Shown here: positions 37,886 to 47,033 of the stretch, in pieces
Layout of the letters: each line of letters starts with the position of its first letter
Position numbering within the stretch: position 1 is the stretch's first letter
From: Sutcliffiella cohnii
Lineage (GTDB): Bacteria > Bacillota > Bacilli > Bacillales > Bacillaceae_I
DNA: 64,000 nucleotides
Direction: 5' to 3'
Assembly (NCBI RefSeq): GCF_002250055.1
Contig: NZ_CP018866.1
Location: forward strand, 3,588,501-3,652,500
Position numbers and translations under genes: made by a program
Notes under the pieces: generated by a model
What the model was told of the DNA's origin: nothing
The model's input: the letters and a program-made list of their open reading frames with translations, nothing else
Databases searched by the model: none

Positions 37886-39271
37886 ATGGAAATCGGTTCA
37901 GCTAAGACAGAAACAACGGAAATAACACAATCTAAATACTCATCAAAACAGTTAATAAAATTCCTCATTCCTTCCTTAATTGGTGTTTTATTATTTTTAA
38001 TACCGATAAAAATTAACGGAAAAGTAACGATTGGCCTTGGGGTTATGGCAGATTGGTTACAAGGTGCAATTGGGGCACATATACCAACGTTTATGACTGT
38101 TGTTTTATGTGTATCCGCTATTGGTAGTTTACTAGTTAAGATTGCTCCTGCTTCGGTAAAGAAAAATAGTTTTATAAATACTTTATTTAACATAAGTCCT
38201 TTTTGGTTAATACTTAGAATAATCGGTGCATTATTCGCAGTTTTTACATTATTAGGATTTGGTCCTTCTGCCATTAACTCCGCATATACAGGTGGAGTAG
38301 TTTTATACGATCTTATTCCTGTGTTAATGGTGTGGTTTTTATTTGCAAGTTTATTTATGCCACTACTGCTTGAGTTCGGCTTAATGGACTTTATTGGTAC
38401 AATAGTTAGAAAAGTAATGCAACCACTATTTAAATTACCTGGTCGCTCTTCTATCGATGCAATGGCATCTTGGATGGGAAGCGGAACGGTAGGTGTTCTA
38501 TTAACAACACAGCAATATGAGTCTGGTTATTATACAAAAAGAGAAGCATCAGTTGTAGCAACAAACTTTTCGATTGCCTCCATCGCGTTTAGTCTCGTTA
38601 TAGCGAAGTTTTTAAATATTGACCATATGTTTGTACAGTTTTACTTTACAGTTATCGTAACGGGAATAGTTGCTGCTGTTATTTGTCCAAGAATTCCTCC
38701 TTTGTCACGTAAGAAAGATACGTATTATGAGCCAGTAGGGCAAAAAATTCATGAGTCTGTTCCAAGCGGAATGTCTACGTTCCAATGGGGAGTAAAACAA
38801 GCAGTTGAAAAAGCAGATCAAGTGAAAAGTGCGAGACAAGTAGTACAAAAAGCTGTCTTTAATGTAGTTGATATTTGGATTGGACTAATTCCTTTAGTAA
38901 TGGCAATTGGAACGGTGGCACTAATTATTGCAGAGTTCACCCCAATTTTTAATTACTTATCTTATCCATTCGTGCCTTTATTAAATTTATTGCAAATCCC
39001 TGAAGCAAGTGCGGCTGCTCCAGCGATGATTGTAGGGTTTGCGGATATGTTTTTACCGGCAGTAATCGGTAGTGGCATTGAATCTGAATTAACGAGATTT
39101 GTTATTGCAGTTATGTCTTTAACGCAATTAATTTATATGTCCGAGATTGGTGTATTACTTATTAAATCTAAAATACCTTTATCTCTTTTAGAGTTGTTTA
39201 TTATTTTCTTACAACGTACTATTATTACATTACCAGTTGCAGCTTTAATGGCACATTTACTATTTTTCTAA
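37886..39271 (+). CDS. YjiH-family (GATE-domain) membrane protein
   Basis: The 461-residue protein has about nine to ten membrane segments and the nucleoside-recognition (GATE) pattern around GLMDFIGTIVRKVMQPLFKL and SSIDAMASWMGSGTVGVLLT, as in YjiH proteins. It is followed 20 bases later by a class III aminotransferase gene; the pair is likely an operon. Transport of a small amino compound such as the aminotransferase substrate is an inference from pairing. AAAAAGGGG precedes ATG 37886. Confidence 0.82.
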   Translation: MEIGSAKTETTEITQSKYSSKQLIKFLIPSLIGVLLFLIPIKINGKVTIGLGVMADWLQGAIGAHIPTFMTVVLCVSAIGSLLVKIAPASVKKNSFINTLFNISPFWLILRIIGALFAVFTLLGFGPSAINSAYTGGVVLYDLIPVLMVWFLFASLFMPLLLEFGLMDFIGTIVRKVMQPLFKLPGRSSIDAMASWMGSGTVGVLLTTQQYESGYYTKREASVVATNFSIASIAFSLVIAKFLNIDHMFVQFYFTVIVTGIVAAVICPRIPPLSRKKDTYYEPVGQKIHESVPSGMSTFQWGVKQAVEKADQVKSARQVVQKAVFNVVDIWIGLIPLVMAIGTVALIIAEFTPIFNYLSYPFVPLLNLLQIPEASAAAPAMIVGFADMFLPAVIGSGIESELTRFVIAVMSLTQLIYMSEIGVLLIKSKIPLSLLELFIIFLQRTIITLPVAALMAHLLFF

Positions 39272-39290
39272 CATCTAGGAGGTTAAACAC

Positions 39291-40598
39291 ATGAATCAAG
39301 ATTGGGGTCATTTAGTACACAACATGTCGAAGCGGTTAGCACCGAGCATGGCAAAAGATCATCCTAATTTACCGGTAATAAAAGAAGAAGGGTGCTATTA
39401 CTATGGATTAGATGGTAAAACATATTTAGACTTCACTTCAGGAATTGCAACGACTAATGTAGGTCATCGCCACCCAAAAGTGGTAGAAGCAATTAAAAAA
39501 GGTGCTGACGAATTAGCGCACGGGCCTTCTGGAGTCATTATCTATGAATCTATATTAACGTTAGCAGACCGTCTAGCTGAAAAATTACCTGGGGAACTAG
39601 ATTGCTTCTTTTTCGCCAATAGCGGTACAGAGGCCATTGAAGGTGCTATAAAACTAGCAAAACATGTGACAAAACGCCCCTATATTGTTTCCTTTATCGG
39701 TTGTTTTCACGGGCGTTCAATGGGAGCTTTAAGTGTCACAACTTCGAAAAGTAAATATCGAAAATTCCAACAGCCTCACGGGTCTTATCAAGTACCGTAC
39801 GCTAACACCGCAGAGGCACCTAATGGAATCGACCCTGAAACTTATGTAGTGGAACAATTAGAAAAAGATTTTAAACGTTTGTTTAATCACCAAGTTACAC
39901 CTGAAGAGGTTGCTGCTGTTATTGTAGAACCTGTTTTAGGGGAAGGTGGTTATATAATCCCTCCTAAAGCTTGGCTAAAAAAAGTTCGAGAAATTTGTGA
40001 TCAACATAATATATTACTTATTTTTGATGAAGTACAAACTGGTTTCGGGAGAACTGGGGAAATGTTCGCCGCTCAAACATTTGAAGTAACGCCTGATATT
40101 ATGGCAATTGCAAAAGGAATTGCCAATGGTTTACCGTTGAGTGCAACGGTAGCATCTCATGAACTTATGCAGCAATGGCCGTTAGGAAGTCATGGAACGA
40201 CATTTGGGGGAAATCCTATCGCTTGCCATGCAGCTCTAGCTGTTTTAGACGTGATAGAGGAAGAAAACATTTTACAAAATACAAAAGAAGTTGGAGCATA
40301 CGCTGTTGAGCAACTTCAAAAATTAAAAGCAAAACATTCCGTAATTGGGGAAATACGTGCGGTCGGATTAATGATTGGCATTGAAATTGTTCATCCTACT
40401 TCAGGTGAACCAAATGGTGAAGCTTTATTTGAAATACTTGATTTAGCCTTAGAAAAAGGTGTTCTATTTTACTTCTGTGGAAATAACAGTGAAGTTATTC
40501 GAATGATTCCACCATTGACTGTTACAAAAGAGCAAATTGATGATGGATTAAAAATGTTAGATGAGGCTATTTCTATATATGAAGAAAAAACTCTTTAA
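39291..40598 (+). CDS. Class III aminotransferase (4-aminobutyrate or related)
   Basis: The 435-residue protein shows the class III pattern: [60 protein letters not shown] and the PLP-lysine segment [40 protein letters not shown] completes it. It best fits GABA or ornithine-like omega-amino acid transaminases. AGGAGG precedes ATG 39291. Pairing with a YjiH transporter suggests uptake and use of an amino compound. A terminator follows. Confidence 0.88.
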   Translation: MNQDWGHLVHNMSKRLAPSMAKDHPNLPVIKEEGCYYYGLDGKTYLDFTSGIATTNVGHRHPKVVEAIKKGADELAHGPSGVIIYESILTLADRLAEKLPGELDCFFFANSGTEAIEGAIKLAKHVTKRPYIVSFIGCFHGRSMGALSVTTSKSKYRKFQQPHGSYQVPYANTAEAPNGIDPETYVVEQLEKDFKRLFNHQVTPEEVAAVIVEPVLGEGGYIIPPKAWLKKVREICDQHNILLIFDEVQTGFGRTGEMFAAQTFEVTPDIMAIAKGIANGLPLSATVASHELMQQWPLGSHGTTFGGNPIACHAALAVLDVIEEENILQNTKEVGAYAVEQLQKLKAKHSVIGEIRAVGLMIGIEIVHPTSGEPNGEALFEILDLALEKGVLFYFCGNNSEVIRMIPPLTVTKEQIDDGLKMLDEAISIYEEKTL

Positions 40599-40602
40599 TA
40601 GG

Positions 40603-40648
40603 AAAAAGGATGAACTAGAAACAGATTGTTCCTAGTTCATCCTTTTTT
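40603..40648. terminator. Bidirectional terminator between gabT-like and proA
   Basis: AAAAAGGATGAACTAG and CTAGTTCATCCTTTTTT form a long stem around a 13-base loop, with T runs on both strands. Confidence 0.88.
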
Positions 40649-40666
40649 ACCTATCATGATTAACTC

Positions 40667-41923
40667 TTAGCGGATTTGTCCGTTACCAGTCATTTGATAT
40701 TTTACCGTAGTTAAGGCTGGTAATCCCATTGGTCCTCTTGCATGTAATTTCTGTGTAGAAATCCCTATCTCTGCTCCGAATCCTAACGCTCCGCCATCTG
40801 TAAATCTAGTGGAGGCATTATGATAGATTGCAGCTGCATCGACTAATTTCATAAAAGTTGCAGCTGTTTCTTTGTTTTCAGTAATAATAGCTTCTGAATG
40901 CTTCGTACCATACTGATCTATATGAACAATTGCTTCATCCACGTTTTTCACCGTTTTTATTGCAATACTTAAACTTAAGTATTCATTTTTCCAGTCGTCT
41001 TCCCCAGCTAATTTAGCATTCGGAATGACTGATACGACTTGCTCATCACCAAAAACAGAAATATCATGTTCAGATAAGGTAGCAATTAGTGCTTCTTTAT
41101 GGAGCTTTAACCAGTCTTCCTGAACAATTAACGTTTCTGCTGCATTACAGACTGCGGGGCGGTCTGTCTTCGCGTTAACTAAGATGGATAATGCTTTTTC
41201 TACATCCGCATCACGATCGATATATAGATGGCAGTTACCAACACCTGTTTCCAGTACTGGAACAGTAGCATTCTCAACGACTGCGTTGATTAGAGATGCT
41301 CCTCCACGAGGAATTAGTACATCAATATGCTCTTTCATCGTAAACAATTGCTGTGTTGTCTCTCTATCAGTACTAGCAATAAATTGTACTACCTCTCTAC
41401 TAACGACCGTTTCGTCTAACGCTTCGTGCATTACTTCCACAATTGCTTTATTAGAATTAATAGCAGAAGAGCCACCTTTTAATACAATAGCATTACTAGA
41501 TTTTAATGCTAAACCAGTTGCATCTACTGTAACGTTAGGGCGTGCTTCGTAAATCATTCCAATTACACCTAATGGTACCCTTACTTTCTCCACTAAAAGA
41601 CCATTTTCTAACTTCCAGCTTGATAAAATGTCTCCCGTAGGATCATCCAGCTCTGCAACTTCTCTTAAGCCATTAGCAAAGTCAGTAATACGTTCCTTAG
41701 ATAGTGCTAATCGATCTAAATATGCTTCGTTGTAGCCTTTTTCACGTCCGTTTGATAAGTCTAAATCGTTTGCTTTCAAAATTGTTTCTGCCCTATTTTC
41801 AAGATAATCGGCTAATTTATATAGGACTTCGTTTTTCTGTTCTGTCGTTAATAAGCTCAGTGCCCTTGCAGCTTTCTTTGCTTTTATTGCTTGACTTTCC
41901 ACACTTACCGTTGTTACTGTCAT
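40667..41923 (-). CDS. proA: Glutamate-5-semialdehyde dehydrogenase ProA
   Basis: The 418-residue enzyme has the gamma-glutamyl phosphate reductase features: VPLGVIGMIYEARPNVTVDA, LKSSNAIVLKGGSSAINSNK, catalytic Cys in DRPAVCNAAETLIV and the end FGAEIGISTQKLHARGPMGL. It reduces gamma-glutamyl phosphate to the semialdehyde with NADPH in proline synthesis. It is the last gene of proC-proB-proA. GAGGG precedes its ATG. Confidence 0.97.
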   Translation of the reverse strand: MTVTTVSVESQAIKAKKAARALSLLTTEQKNEVLYKLADYLENRAETILKANDLDLSNGREKGYNEAYLDRLALSKERITDFANGLREVAELDDPTGDILSSWKLENGLLVEKVRVPLGVIGMIYEARPNVTVDATGLALKSSNAIVLKGGSSAINSNKAIVEVMHEALDETVVSREVVQFIASTDRETTQQLFTMKEHIDVLIPRGGASLINAVVENATVPVLETGVGNCHLYIDRDADVEKALSILVNAKTDRPAVCNAAETLIVQEDWLKLHKEALIATLSEHDISVFGDEQVVSVIPNAKLAGEDDWKNEYLSLSIAIKTVKNVDEAIVHIDQYGTKHSEAIITENKETAATFMKLVDAAAIYHNASTRFTDGGALGFGAEIGISTQKLHARGPMGLPALTTVKYQMTGNGQIR

Positions 41924-41941
41924 CCAATCCCTCCATTATTT

Positions 41942-43069
41942 TTATACACTAACAGGTATGCTTTTTTCAATATGACAAACTAAATCTTCGTTATAAACTA
42001 CTTCTTTTGGGTATTCTTCCATTGTAAGTTCTTCTTTTTTCCATTGTACTAACTCCGTTGATGAATAATTGACTACACCAAGTCCAACTGGCTTTTGTTC
42101 ATAATCTAAAATTTTTATGACGGAACCGACCTTAAATGTCCCGATAACTCTGTCAATTTTAGATGGTAATAGGCTTTTCTTTCCTAGCTGTGATAAATCA
42201 GCGTCTTTTTTTAAAATAACCTCTCCTTCTGGCCCGGAGTTAAACAAAATCCATTGTCTTTTTTGATCTAAGTTCAGCTTCGTCTTCGAGTCAAAATAAG
42301 TACCTTTCGCCTTTCGTTTTACCGCATCAACTAAAATATTGGGGACACCCGCTTTTCCAAGAAATGTTGGTACTCCAGAAGCCATCGCAATTTTAACCGC
42401 GTCAATTTTAGACTTCATGCCACCCGTACCAACACTGCTACCAGAATCTCCGGCAGCTTTCTCAATACTCGGGGTAATTTCCTCCACTTTTTCTAGTAAT
42501 TTTGCATCTTTGTTCTCTCGTGGATCTGAGTCATATAAACCATCAATATCAGAGAGTATAATTAACATGTCTGCACAAATAAGCCCTGCTACTTTTGCTG
42601 ATAATGTATCATTGTCACCAAACTTTAATCGGTTTACTGTTACCGTATCGTTTTCATTTACAATCGGAACAATTCCGCGTTCTAACAAAACATTTGCTGT
42701 GTTTCGTGCATTGTTATATCTAATTTCATCTGAAAAATCGCTTCGAGTAATTAATATTTGTGAAGCTACGTACCCATGAGACAAAAATAGTTCTGAGTAT
42801 GCTTCCATTAACAAGCCTTGGCCAATTGAAGCAGCAGCTTGTTTTTCAGGCAGCGTTGTTGGGCGCTCCAAACACCCAAGTTTACGATATCCTGCAGCTA
42901 CTGCTCCCGATGAGACGAGAAGTACTTCATATCCGTTATCCTTTAATTCTGCTACTTCATCTACTAACCTTTCTAATTTCCTTCTACTAATCTCACCATG
43001 CAAACTTGTTAATGAACTACTACCTATTTTTATCACGATTCTCTTTCTATTTTTATCGGCCGTGGCCAT
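41942..43069 (-). CDS. proB: Glutamate 5-kinase ProB with PUA domain
   Basis: The 375-residue enzyme begins KRIVIKIGSSSLTS and has the kinase core (VLLVSSGAVAAGYRKLG, then NENDTVTVNRLKFGDNDTLS and SDIDGLYDSDPRENKDAKLL). GTGGMKSKIDAVKIAMASGV follows, and a C-terminal PUA domain starts near residue 280 (FGSVIKILDYEQKPVGLGV-like). It phosphorylates glutamate in the first step of proline synthesis. Eighteen bases separate it from proA. AGGAG precedes its ATG. Confidence 0.97.
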   Translation of the reverse strand: MATADKNRKRIVIKIGSSSLTSLHGEISRRKLERLVDEVAELKDNGYEVLLVSSGAVAAGYRKLGCLERPTTLPEKQAAASIGQGLLMEAYSELFLSHGYVASQILITRSDFSDEIRYNNARNTANVLLERGIVPIVNENDTVTVNRLKFGDNDTLSAKVAGLICADMLIILSDIDGLYDSDPRENKDAKLLEKVEEITPSIEKAAGDSGSSVGTGGMKSKIDAVKIAMASGVPTFLGKAGVPNILVDAVKRKAKGTYFDSKTKLNLDQKRQWILFNSGPEGEVILKKDADLSQLGKKSLLPSKIDRVIGTFKVGSVIKILDYEQKPVGLGVVNYSSTELVQWKKEELTMEEYPKEVVYNEDLVCHIEKSIPVSV

Positions 43070-43100
43070 CTAATCACTCCTGTTTTTCATCATCCGTTTT

Positions 43101-43952
43101 TTAATTTATTACTAAGTTATTATTTTCATCTAACATTTGCATACTTATTTCTTCCGAACGTTTAGCTGCCCCTTTAATCGCTTCTGATATAGCTTTTCCT
43201 CCACCATATGAACGAAGTGCCTCTATACCTGCTGCTGTTGTACCATTTGGTGAAGTTACTCTTTTTCGTAGCGAAGCTGGTTCTTCATCGTTTTGTAGCA
43301 TCATTTTCGCTGCGCCTAATATCGTTTGGGCAACTGCGTCTCGACAAACAGCATGATCTAACCCGGCCTCTTTAGCGGTTCTTTCCATATGCTCCATCAA
43401 GTAATAAAAATAAGCAGGACCACTACCGGCTACACCTGTAAAAACATCCATATGCTCTTCTGCGATAATGTATACTTTACCAATCGTACATAATAGTTTT
43501 TGGGAGATTTTAGTTTGTTCTTCTGTAACATAGGTACCAAGGGAAAGGGCAGTTGCTGATTCGCCTATCATACTAGAAGTATTAGGCATTACACGGATAA
43601 CAGGTTGGTTGCTTCTTAATTTTTCTTCAATGTAAGTTGTGGAGATCCCTGCAATGACTGATAACACTAGTTGATGAGGTTGTAATTGTTGTTGGAGGCT
43701 TTCTAATGCGACATCTATATCTTTAGGCTTCATTGCTAAGACGATAATATCTAATTCGTTAATTGCAAGCTGGTCTTTCGTTAATCCTTTTATTCCATAA
43801 CAAGTCTCTAATTCACTTAATCTTTTTACATTACTACGGTTACTCGCAATTATTTGATGGCTAGGCACTAAGTCTGAGGAAACTATTCCTGAAATCATCG
43901 CCTCTGCCATGGAACCTGCACCAATAAAACCAATTGTTTTATTTTTTAACAT
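43101..43952 (-). CDS. proC: Pyrroline-5-carboxylate reductase ProC
   Basis: The 283-residue enzyme starts at ATG 43952 (GGAGCGATAGG upstream). A 43-residue upstream extension lacks a Shine-Dalgarno sequence and is not part of the protein. It has Rossmann motif TIGFIGAGSMAEAMISGIV, VLAMKPKDIDVALE, RVMPNTSSMIGESATALSLG and the C-terminal TSPNGTTAAGIEALRSYGGG. It makes the final reduction to proline. It is the first gene of the proC-proB-proA operon. Confidence 0.96.
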   Translation of the reverse strand: MLKNKTIGFIGAGSMAEAMISGIVSSDLVPSHQIIASNRSNVKRLSELETCYGIKGLTKDQLAINELDIIVLAMKPKDIDVALESLQQQLQPHQLVLSVIAGISTTYIEEKLRSNQPVIRVMPNTSSMIGESATALSLGTYVTEEQTKISQKLLCTIGKVYIIAEEHMDVFTGVAGSGPAYFYYLMEHMERTAKEAGLDHAVCRDAVAQTILGAAKMMLQNDEEPASLRKRVTSPNGTTAAGIEALRSYGGGKAISEAIKGAAKRSEEISMQMLDENNNLVIN

Positions 43953-44232
43953 CCTATCGCTCCATTTCATACAATTCTTGTTAATGAGTTTTATAGTAAC
44001 ATGATTAAAAACAGAATCAAGGGGATTTAAGGAAGTCGGCAGTATTATGCTCAGATAGTTAGTGAAAGCGTTAACATACAAAGTTTATACGTTTGTGAGG
44101 ACGTTTAACGAGAGTATATCGTGAATATTCGCTTATTTTAAGGGTTGGATAAATTTGGAGAGGCTTGTCCGTATTACATAACAGTAAAAAAACGGAAATA
44201 GGTTATGTGTAAAATATCTAATTCAAACGATT

Positions 44233-44288
44233 GCCTAAAAAGAATGAATAGTTCAGAAGTATTACTAAACTATCACTCTTTTTTAGGC
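44233..44288. repeat. Long imperfect inverted repeat upstream of the proC operon
   Basis: GCCTAAAAAGAATGAATAGTT and AACTATCACTCTTTTTTAGGC arms of 24 bases fold around an eight-base centre with a few mismatches. It lies within the 389-base gap (43953-44341), which holds no gene and shows no T-box (no specifier/antiterminator sequence). It may be the terminator of the amidase gene on minus, or a small mobile palindrome. Confidence 0.6.
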
Positions 44289-44341
44289 TATAGTATAGTG
44301 TTGTTGTTTTTGAGTAACTTTTTACTAAATAGATCCTTTTA

Positions 44342-45529
44342 TTAATAAGTTGGTCTATTAGTGATGGTGCTAGCTGTTGAATTTGATGCAAAAATATTTA
44401 CTCTTCCAAAATTAGCGGTTTGAATTGTATATACATTGCTCATCGGGTTCCCTAATATTTCATAAGATAACCCACCAAATTTTTGTGGATTTAAAAACCC
44501 TATTTCATTCCCTCGAACTGCTGCTCGGTTAAGTGGATAAACACGCCATGCATTTATTGATGGCTTTAAATTAAGGTATCTCCTTCCTGCATTCGTTCTT
44601 TTAGTTACATATTTACCTCCTACATTGGAAACCCACTGCCCATTTCCAATATTTAACCATCCATTACTTTCTTCATAAACGTCGACAACATCTCCATTAT
44701 TTAGAGCACGGACTATTGGAAAATTAACCGACGGACCTTTTCTTACATTTAGTCCTGGCGACGTCACAGTGCCACTCCATTTCACTGTTGCTCTTGTAGG
44801 TGGAGTTGTTGGTGCACTTGTTGTAGGAGGTCTAAAGGTCAACTTTTGTCCTACTCGTAAGTTTCTAGGGTTTTCAATATTGTTCCACCTCATCAAGTCT
44901 TCTACTGTAAAGCGATCGTCGTTATTGGCAAGACTCCATAGTGTATCTCCTTGTTGAACAGTGTACGTGTCCGGTAAATCAGCTTCAATTACTGGGGAAT
45001 GAGGCGATGTGCTTAATGCCTTTCGATAATCAAAAACACAACAAACCTTCCAAGCATATCCAGGCATTTCATGGTGTGATTTATCATTTCGCCCAATATT
45101 ATCTTGGATAAGGGCACGGTGCAAATCTACCATTGAAGCAATCGTTGCTGCATCGAGGTCATCATAACGATAATCACCAGCTACACATATTCCTAACGAT
45201 GAATCATTACTCGTACCAACATGATAAGACCGATCGGTAATATTGTTTGCATATACTATTCTAGCGCGTCTTCCATTCGGAGTATCAACAATATTCATCG
45301 GCTCAATAACAAACGTATAGCCAATTCTTTCCCATCCTAATGAGTGAACGTGGTAATTTGCAAACCCTCTCGCATTCGAACCTCCTAAATGTTTCCTAGT
45401 TAAACTATGGTGCCATACTCGTACAAGCTTTCGTAACGCTGTATTTCTTTTTGCTAAGTTTCCACGGTTTGGTAACTCTGACCTTTTGTCTGAAAGCTGG
45501 GGCAATGATAAAAATTTATAACTCATCAT
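44342..45529 (-). CDS. N-acetylmuramoyl-L-alanine amidase with LysM and SH3 domains, no signal peptide
   Basis: The 395-residue protein has an Amidase_2/PGRP domain (about 1-160) with WHHSLTRKHLGGSNARGFAN, a GICVAGDYRYDDL core and KSHHEMPGYAWKVCC as zinc ligands region. A LysM repeat follows (YTVQQGDTLWSLANNDDRFT), then a Pro/Thr linker, an SH3_3 domain (GLNVRKGPSVNFPIVRALNN) and a C-terminal beta domain (about 310-395). AGGAGG precedes its ATG. It has no signal peptide, so it resembles a phage endolysin or mother-cell lysin that leaves by lysis, although no holin is adjacent. Confidence 0.85.
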   Translation of the reverse strand: MMSYKFLSLPQLSDKRSELPNRGNLAKRNTALRKLVRVWHHSLTRKHLGGSNARGFANYHVHSLGWERIGYTFVIEPMNIVDTPNGRRARIVYANNITDRSYHVGTSNDSSLGICVAGDYRYDDLDAATIASMVDLHRALIQDNIGRNDKSHHEMPGYAWKVCCVFDYRKALSTSPHSPVIEADLPDTYTVQQGDTLWSLANNDDRFTVEDLMRWNNIENPRNLRVGQKLTFRPPTTSAPTTPPTRATVKWSGTVTSPGLNVRKGPSVNFPIVRALNNGDVVDVYEESNGWLNIGNGQWVSNVGGKYVTKRTNAGRRYLNLKPSINAWRVYPLNRAAVRGNEIGFLNPQKFGGLSYEILGNPMSNVYTIQTANFGRVNIFASNSTASTITNRPTY

Positions 45530-45717
45530 TTTTACCTCCTATAATGCTCCATCCCTATCTCCTAAAATCATCATATGATACATATCCCTATTTCGTTTTA
45601 CATTATTAAAATAATAATACTTTGGTAAAAAGTAGCATCATTATTACATTTTTATTATGAATTACTACTAAAATGAATATTGGAAAAATAATTCTTTCAA
45701 TTTTGTTCATATTTTTG

Positions 45718-45746
45718 TATGATGAAAACGTTGTCATACGGTATGA
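45718..45746 (+). promoter_or_regulatory. Promoter -10 and downstream palindromic operator of the symporter gene
   Basis: TATGAT (45718-45723) is a good -10 with a TTTCAA-like -35 16 bases upstream. TCATACGGTATGA (45734-45746), a 13-base palindrome, follows at the transcription start and resembles GntR-type operators. ATG 45772 lies 26 bases on. Confidence 0.45.
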
Positions 45747-45771
45747 TGGTTTATTAAAAGGGGGAGACATT

Positions 45772-46932
45772 ATGAAAAGAATAGGTCTTTTACCAAGAAT
45801 AATAATTGCTATTCTTCTTGGAATTTTAATTGGAGCATTTATGCCAAACTGGTTTATCAGAATATTTACTACTCTCAATGAAGTATTTGGTAACTTTTTA
45901 GGCTTTGCAATTCCGCTCATTATTATTGCATTCATCGCACCCGGTATTGGTGAAATTGGGAAAGGTGCTGGTAAATTTTTAGGATTAACAGCCGGACTTG
46001 CCTATTTATCTACTATTGTTGCTGGAATTTTAGCTTATATTGCTGCTTCTTCACTCTTTCCAGTACTACTAGGAAATACTGTTAAATCTGGTGCATATGA
46101 TAATCCTGGAGAAACTACCCTAGCACCATTTTTTGAATTGGAAATCCCAGCCGTTATGGGAGTTATGTCTGCACTAGTATTAGCTTTCACCCTAGGTTTA
46201 GGTATGGCTGCTATAAAAGGAAATTCACTTAAAAATATTATGATTGATTTTAGAAGTATTATAGAACTAGTTATATCGAAAGTAATAATCCCATTATTAC
46301 CACTACACATTTTGGGGATATTTGCGAACATGACTCAAGGTGGACAAGTGCAAACGATTATGACTGTTTTCGGTAAAGTTTTTGTTTTAATTATTGCGTT
46401 ACATTTAACAATGCTTGTTATTCAATATACAGTAAGTGGGGCCATTTCTAGGAAAAATCCTTTTGCTATGTTAAAAGGAATGCTTCCGGCTTATTTTACG
46501 GCTCTCGGTACTCAATCCTCGGCTTCAACCATTCCCGTTACTCTAGAGAGAGCAAAAAGAATTGGTGTACGAGAAAAAGTAGCTGACTTTTCAGTACCAT
46601 TATTAGCAACTATCCACCTTTCTGGTAGTACTATTACGTTAGTTTCTTGTGCGATGGCTGTTATGTACATGAATAGTTTAGAACTTTCTTTCGGCCTCAT
46701 ACTTCAATTTATTTTAATGCTTGGTGTTACAATGATTGCAGCACCAGGTGTACCAGGTGGCGCCGTAATGGCAGCTTTAGGCCTTTTAGATACTATGTTA
46801 GGTTTCGATGGAACAATGTTAGCATTAATGATGGCTTTATATTTAGCACAAGATAGCTTTGGAACGGCATGTAACGTTACAGGTGACGGAGCTATTGCAA
46901 ACGCAGTAGATAAATTAACTGCAAATAAATAG
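45772..46932 (+). CDS. Dicarboxylate/amino acid:cation symporter (DAACS family)
   Basis: The 386-residue protein has eight membrane segments and the re-entrant loops of the family: TQSSASTIPVTLERAKRIGV with SSAST, GAPGVPGGAVMAALGLL-type HP2, and SFGTACNVTGDGAIANAVDK at the end. It imports glutamate, aspartate or dicarboxylates with H+ or Na+. GGGGGAG precedes ATG 45772; a -10 element and palindrome lie upstream. Confidence 0.9.
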   Translation: MKRIGLLPRIIIAILLGILIGAFMPNWFIRIFTTLNEVFGNFLGFAIPLIIIAFIAPGIGEIGKGAGKFLGLTAGLAYLSTIVAGILAYIAASSLFPVLLGNTVKSGAYDNPGETTLAPFFELEIPAVMGVMSALVLAFTLGLGMAAIKGNSLKNIMIDFRSIIELVISKVIIPLLPLHILGIFANMTQGGQVQTIMTVFGKVFVLIIALHLTMLVIQYTVSGAISRKNPFAMLKGMLPAYFTALGTQSSASTIPVTLERAKRIGVREKVADFSVPLLATIHLSGSTITLVSCAMAVMYMNSLELSFGLILQFILMLGVTMIAAPGVPGGAVMAALGLLDTMLGFDGTMLALMMALYLAQDSFGTACNVTGDGAIANAVDKLTANK

Positions 46933-46940
46933 GATTAGAA

Positions 46941-46975
46941 GAAAAGCTGCACTACTTAAAGTGTAGCTTTTCTTT
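46941..46975 (+). terminator. Terminator of the symporter gene
   Basis: AAAAGCTGCACT pairs with AGTGTAGCTTTT (one mismatch), followed by CTTTTG. Confidence 0.8.
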
Positions 46976-47033
46976 TGTTTTCTGTAATTGTGTACTATTA
47001 TGGAGGAATACATAAACAATGAGGTGATAGGTT

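Noticed and set aside
43953..44081. 43-residue N-terminal extension of ProC
   Set aside because: No ribosome binding site and no resemblance to ProC; ATG 43952 gives the normal length.
43953..44341. T-box leader for proline genes
   Set aside because: No antiterminator bulge sequence of the AGGGTGGNACCGCG type was found on minus, and the IR at 44233 does not fit.
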